Below, one piece after another: positions 5,368-7,792 of a DNA stretch of 7,792 bases (position 1 is the first letter of the stretch; the number at the start of each line of letters is the position of its first letter). The stretch is from assembly GCA_030632385.1 (NCBI GenBank), contig DAOVUW010000040.1, positions 1-7,792 on the forward strand, read 5' to 3'. A program made the position numbers and the translations under genes. The notes under the pieces were generated by a model. That model saw nothing but the letters and a program-made list of their open reading frames with translations, made no database searches and was not told the DNA's origin. This stretch comes from Candidatus Nanohalarchaeota archaeon. Lineage in GTDB: Archaea > EX4484-52.

Positions 5368-6534
5368 ATGGATTTGTTTTCAAAAACAATAATGGGTGGA
5401 ATTATAATATATTTCGCATTTGTAATTATGTTTTCTTTGAGTGACGGAAGTGATGGAGGAGATGGTTTTGGCTTTTTCGATTCATTATTTGGCTCTAAAA
5501 AAACAGTTTTTCTTTCTAAAGATGTAGGGACATTTGGTACTGTAAAGTCAGCAAGGAGAATTTTTAATCTTGGTGGAGAAAGTGGGGTAAATATAAGCAG
5601 CGGAAAGAAGCAGGATGAGATAATCAAAGAAATAGGCGAAGATATGGAAATAACAGCAATGCTTTTTTCAAAGCAGGGGCAGACGATATATTTTGAGAGG
5701 CCGGCAAATTTTGAGAATATTTTTGTTGAGTTTAATGTTGATGGAAAATACAGTTCTATGGGTGATTTGATAGTGAAAATTGGCAATAATACAATATATC
5801 GATCCAAAGACAAAGGACTTGTTTGTTTCACAATACCAGAAGAATCTCTGAACTCAACAGGCAGTTACAATATTACGATAATCGCAGATAAGTCAGAAAA
5901 TGTCTTTGGAAAAACACATTATATAATTAGTGATTTAAAGATAATTGCTCAAAAAGATGTATTTGAGGTTTTTTTCCCCATACCTTTGGAAGATTATGAA
6001 ATAGACGGATGGAATGAAGGAATCATTGATTTTATTGTAGAAGAAGCAGTGCGGAGTAGTCCATTGGAGATAATCATAAACAATAATGTTGTTTATAGTC
6101 AAAAACCATTGCCGATGGAAAAATACGAAATGACATTTTCAAATCTTGAAGCAAAAATGATGCCGAAAGAAAATATTGTTGTGTTTTCAACAAAATCAGA
6201 TTCAAATTATATTTTGAGTAATGTGCATATTTCTGTAAAATATTATGATACAGATACAGTTACAAATAAAAAATATTCGTTTTATTTAAGCGAAAAAGAC
6301 ATCAATTTGATGAAAAAAAATAATGTGAAATTGAATTTTACAATAGATGAAATTACAATGAGAAGACCAATAAAAATAAGGATAAATGAATTTGAGACCC
6401 AAATAAGTAGTCCAGATTCAAAGGCATATGAGATTCCTTTGAATGTTTCTGTGTTTTTGACACAGACAAATAGATTGACTATTGAAACCAGCGGTGCGTA
6501 CAAAATAGGAGATTTGGCAATAGGTATAAAATAA
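5368..6534 (+). CDS. Membrane-anchored extracytoplasmic protein with three beta-rich repeats, function unknown
   Basis: I do not recognise a named family. The 388 residues begin with one hydrophobic helix (about 7-24, TIMGGIIIYFAFVIMFSL), then a Gly/Asp/Ser/Phe linker (25-43). The rest is polar and beta-strand-like, so an N-terminal anchor with an outward-facing body is the simplest topology. Six N-X-S/T sequons (Asn 75, 140, 162, 168, 323, 359) fit export. By eye, residues 95-197, 198-301 and 302-388 look like three tandem repeats. Each has a VEF/IDF/LNF-type strand, a segment like PLEIIINNNVVY, then a N-x-I strand and a closing I-S-D-L-K-I-type strand, suggesting jelly-roll or carbohydrate-binding-like sandwiches. 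Only one Cys (153) is present. It starts from its own promoter; the DUF116 pair follows after 51 bp, so a shared envelope role is possible but unproven. Confidence 0.85.
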   Translation: MDLFSKTIMGGIIIYFAFVIMFSLSDGSDGGDGFGFFDSLFGSKKTVFLSKDVGTFGTVKSARRIFNLGGESGVNISSGKKQDEIIKEIGEDMEITAMLFSKQGQTIYFERPANFENIFVEFNVDGKYSSMGDLIVKIGNNTIYRSKDKGLVCFTIPEESLNSTGSYNITIIADKSENVFGKTHYIISDLKIIAQKDVFEVFFPIPLEDYEIDGWNEGIIDFIVEEAVRSSPLEIIINNNVVYSQKPLPMEKYEMTFSNLEAKMMPKENIVVFSTKSDSNYILSNVHISVKYYDTDTVTNKKYSFYLSEKDINLMKKNNVKLNFTIDEITMRRPIKIRINEFETQISSPDSKAYEIPLNVSVFLTQTNRLTIETSGAYKIGDLAIGIK

Positions 6535-6558
6535 TATTTTAATTTTCTCACATAAGAT

Positions 6559-6568
6559 TTTTAAAATT
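6559..6568 (+). promoter_or_regulatory. TATA-like promoter of the DUF116 pair
   Basis: TTTTAAAATT is centred about 23 bp before ATG 6586, again without a Shine-Dalgarno. No strong terminator separates it from the 5368 gene, so read-through from upstream is also possible. Confidence 0.4.
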
Positions 6569-6585
6569 AAATCTATCAAAGTAAA

Positions 6586-7215
6586 ATGGAATTGTCTTAT
6601 GAGTTTATAGGTATAATTACAATTTATAGTTTAATTTTTGTTTCAATATTAATAATTATTGCACTGGGAATTGGTGTTTATTCTTTTCAAAAAAAAAAAA
6701 TAATTTTCCCACGTTTCGTGCTTTTCGTGCTCGATATGTTTTATGCTCCAACAAAATGGATATGCAGTGTCTTTTCCATCAAAAAAACACTTGTTGATGA
6801 AATCATGATTGAAATCAGAAATGCAACTCTTGTTGAAGATTTCAAAAAGGTTAAAGATAACAAAATATTTATAGGTCCTCAATGCATGAGACATCCAGAA
6901 TGCAAGGCACGATGCGATCCGCAAATTGGTTATATTTGTATGGGGTGTGGTAAATGCGACTATGCCCGCTTAAAAAAAGAATGCGAAAAATATAATTTCA
7001 AAATGTTTATTGTTCCGGGAAACAGTTTTGTAATGAAAATCATAAGAAAATACAAACCCAAAGCAGCCATTGGTGTTGCGTGTTTTGGAGAACTTAATGA
7101 ATCCATGCATGATTTATCTTTTATCATTCCTGTTCAGGGAGTTACACTTTTAAGAGACGGCTGTTTTAATACAGCAGCAAATGTTGAAGAAATTATTGAA
7201 AAAATGAGGTTATGA
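6586..7215 (+). CDS. DUF116 family membrane protein (first copy)
   Basis: DUF116 proteins have no established activity; the family is known for seven conserved cysteines and likely membrane attachment. This 209-residue copy has one strong N-terminal helix (about 8-32), a basic segment (QKKKIIFPR) and a weaker hydrophobic stretch (43-62). The soluble domain starts near 92. Its cysteines are PQCMRHPEC (100, 106), Cys110, YICMGCGKC (118, 121, 124), Cys133, GVACFGEL (166) and LRDGCFNT (193). FIVPGNSFVMKIIRKYKP (141-158) and IPVQGVTLLRDG (181-192) are also family-like. The spacing suggests a metal or Fe-S site on the cytoplasmic side, but that is inference. Cys60, 110 and 133 are not shared with the neighbouring paralogue. 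A run of 12 A at 6689-6700 falls just after the helix. The next gene begins at the stop codon. Confidence 0.92.
   Translation: MELSYEFIGIITIYSLIFVSILIIIALGIGVYSFQKKKIIFPRFVLFVLDMFYAPTKWICSVFSIKKTLVDEIMIEIRNATLVEDFKKVKDNKIFIGPQCMRHPECKARCDPQIGYICMGCGKCDYARLKKECEKYNFKMFIVPGNSFVMKIIRKYKPKAAIGVACFGELNESMHDLSFIIPVQGVTLLRDGCFNTAANVEEIIEKMRL
7206..7210 (+). promoter_or_regulatory. Shine-Dalgarno of the second DUF116 gene
   Basis: GAGGT lies inside the end of the first DUF116 gene. It is 7 nt before ATG 7218 but only 1 nt before ATG 7212, so it favours 7218 over the ATGA-overlap start. Confidence 0.5.
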
Positions 7216-7217
7216 TT

Positions 7218-7792
7218 ATGTATGATATTGTTGGAAAATTAATTATATACGGTGCAGGAATAGGTGCATTGCTTGTTATTGTTGCTCTATTTGCAGGATA
7301 TATTGCTTTGACCCGAAAAATAATATTGTATTCTTTTTTTGCCAAAATACTTGATTTTTTTTATATGCCCCTCAGAACAATTTATGTATCTTTTGGAAAA
7401 AGAAAAAGACTCGATTCAATAATGGTGGAACTAAAAAACAAAGCAAATAAAAAAAAGTTCGAGAAAACAAAAAAACGAATATTGATTGCACCTCATTGCC
7501 TCAGATCCCTTCAATGTCCTGCTTATGGTACAAGAGAAGGCATTCAATGCAAATCATGCGGAAAATGCCCATACACTGAAATAAAAAAAGTTGCTGATAA
7601 ATTAAACATGAAAGTATATATTTTAACCGGCTCTTCTGCTGTAAGGTACATTGTAAAAACAAAGAAATTTGAAAGTGTCATTCTTCTTGCGTGCTATTAT
7701 GATCTTAACAAAGTTATGCGATATCTCGCTCCGCATAATATAATATTTTACGGAGTGCCATTAACAAAAGATGGTTGCTTTAATACAAAAAC
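7218..7792 (+). CDS. DUF116 family membrane protein (second copy, 3' end outside window)
   Basis: The frame stays open to the window end, giving 191 visible codons; probably only a few dozen residues are missing. The order matches the upstream copy: a hydrophobic helix (about 3-30), a basic turn (TRKIILYS), a second short hydrophobic patch (40-57), a Lys-rich linker, then the cysteine domain. Counting from ATG 7218, the cysteines are APHCLRSLQC (94, 100), IQCKSCGKC (111, 114, 117), LACYYDL (159) and KDGCFNT (187), the same seven positions as in the first copy. Otherwise the two proteins have diverged widely, so the duplication is old. An alternative start, ATG 7212, adds two residues and overlaps the upstream stop by 4 nt. 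The tandem arrangement and overlap imply co-translation and possibly a heterodimer. Function unknown. Confidence 0.9.
   Translation, partial: MYDIVGKLIIYGAGIGALLVIVALFAGYIALTRKIILYSFFAKILDFFYMPLRTIYVSFGKRKRLDSIMVELKNKANKKKFEKTKKRILIAPHCLRSLQCPAYGTREGIQCKSCGKCPYTEIKKVADKLNMKVYILTGSSAVRYIVKTKKFESVILLACYYDLNKVMRYLAPHNIIFYGVPLTKDGCFNTK

Noticed and set aside
5355..6924. Minus-strand frames at 5355-5831, 6282-6551 and 6649-6924
   Set aside because: All are opposite well-supported plus-strand genes, with low-complexity hydrophobic or Ser/Pro-rich translations.

Overview
The window is about 7.8 kb of AT-rich DNA from an archaeon. The domain is fixed by two adjacent ribosomal protein genes that bacteria lack, eL39 (L39e) and eL31 (L31e). 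TATA-like boxes about 25 bp ahead of several start codons, DUF116 membrane proteins and an N-glycosylation-rich surface protein agree with this. The compact layout, Lys/Glu-rich ribosomal protein tail, surface-protein style and bacterial-looking cofactor genes suggest a DPANN-type lineage (for example Woesearchaeota, Pacearchaeota or Aenigmarchaeota). That placement is an inference, not a demonstration.

Layout. (1) 1-995, plus strand: the 3' end of a secreted surface protein with 19 N-X-S/T sequons. Its codon use shifts from C-ending to T-ending codons about halfway. (2) 996-1208: a convergent intergenic region with T-rich terminators for both strands. (3) 4004 down to 1209, minus strand: a three-gene operon, panC-coaBC-coaW, whose genes overlap by 4 and 17 nt. 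(4) 4005-4291: a divergent regulatory region with candidate TATA boxes on both strands and two inverted repeats. (5) 4292-5154, plus strand: rpl39e and rpl31e, the latter with a long charged tail built on a 48-bp tandem repeat. (6) 5155-5367: an intergenic region with an 11-bp inverted repeat, a second hairpin and a promoter. (7) 5368-6534: an unrecognised membrane-anchored extracytoplasmic protein that appears to contain three ~103-residue repeats. (8) 6586 to the end: two tandem DUF116 paralogues, each with an N-terminal membrane helix and the same seven cysteines; the second is cut by the window edge.

How the genes work together. The minus-strand operon encodes the bacterial-type route from pantoate plus beta-alanine to pantothenate (PanC), then 4'-phosphopantothenate (type II pantothenate kinase), then 4'-phosphopantetheine (CoaBC). 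Most archaea phosphorylate pantoate first, using pantoate kinase and phosphopantothenate synthetase. This operon is therefore the most notable metabolic feature and probably reflects acquisition from bacteria. The plus-strand genes from 5368 onward may be a small envelope or membrane module, but no function can be assigned. No tRNA, rRNA, CRISPR array, insertion sequence or integrase was seen.
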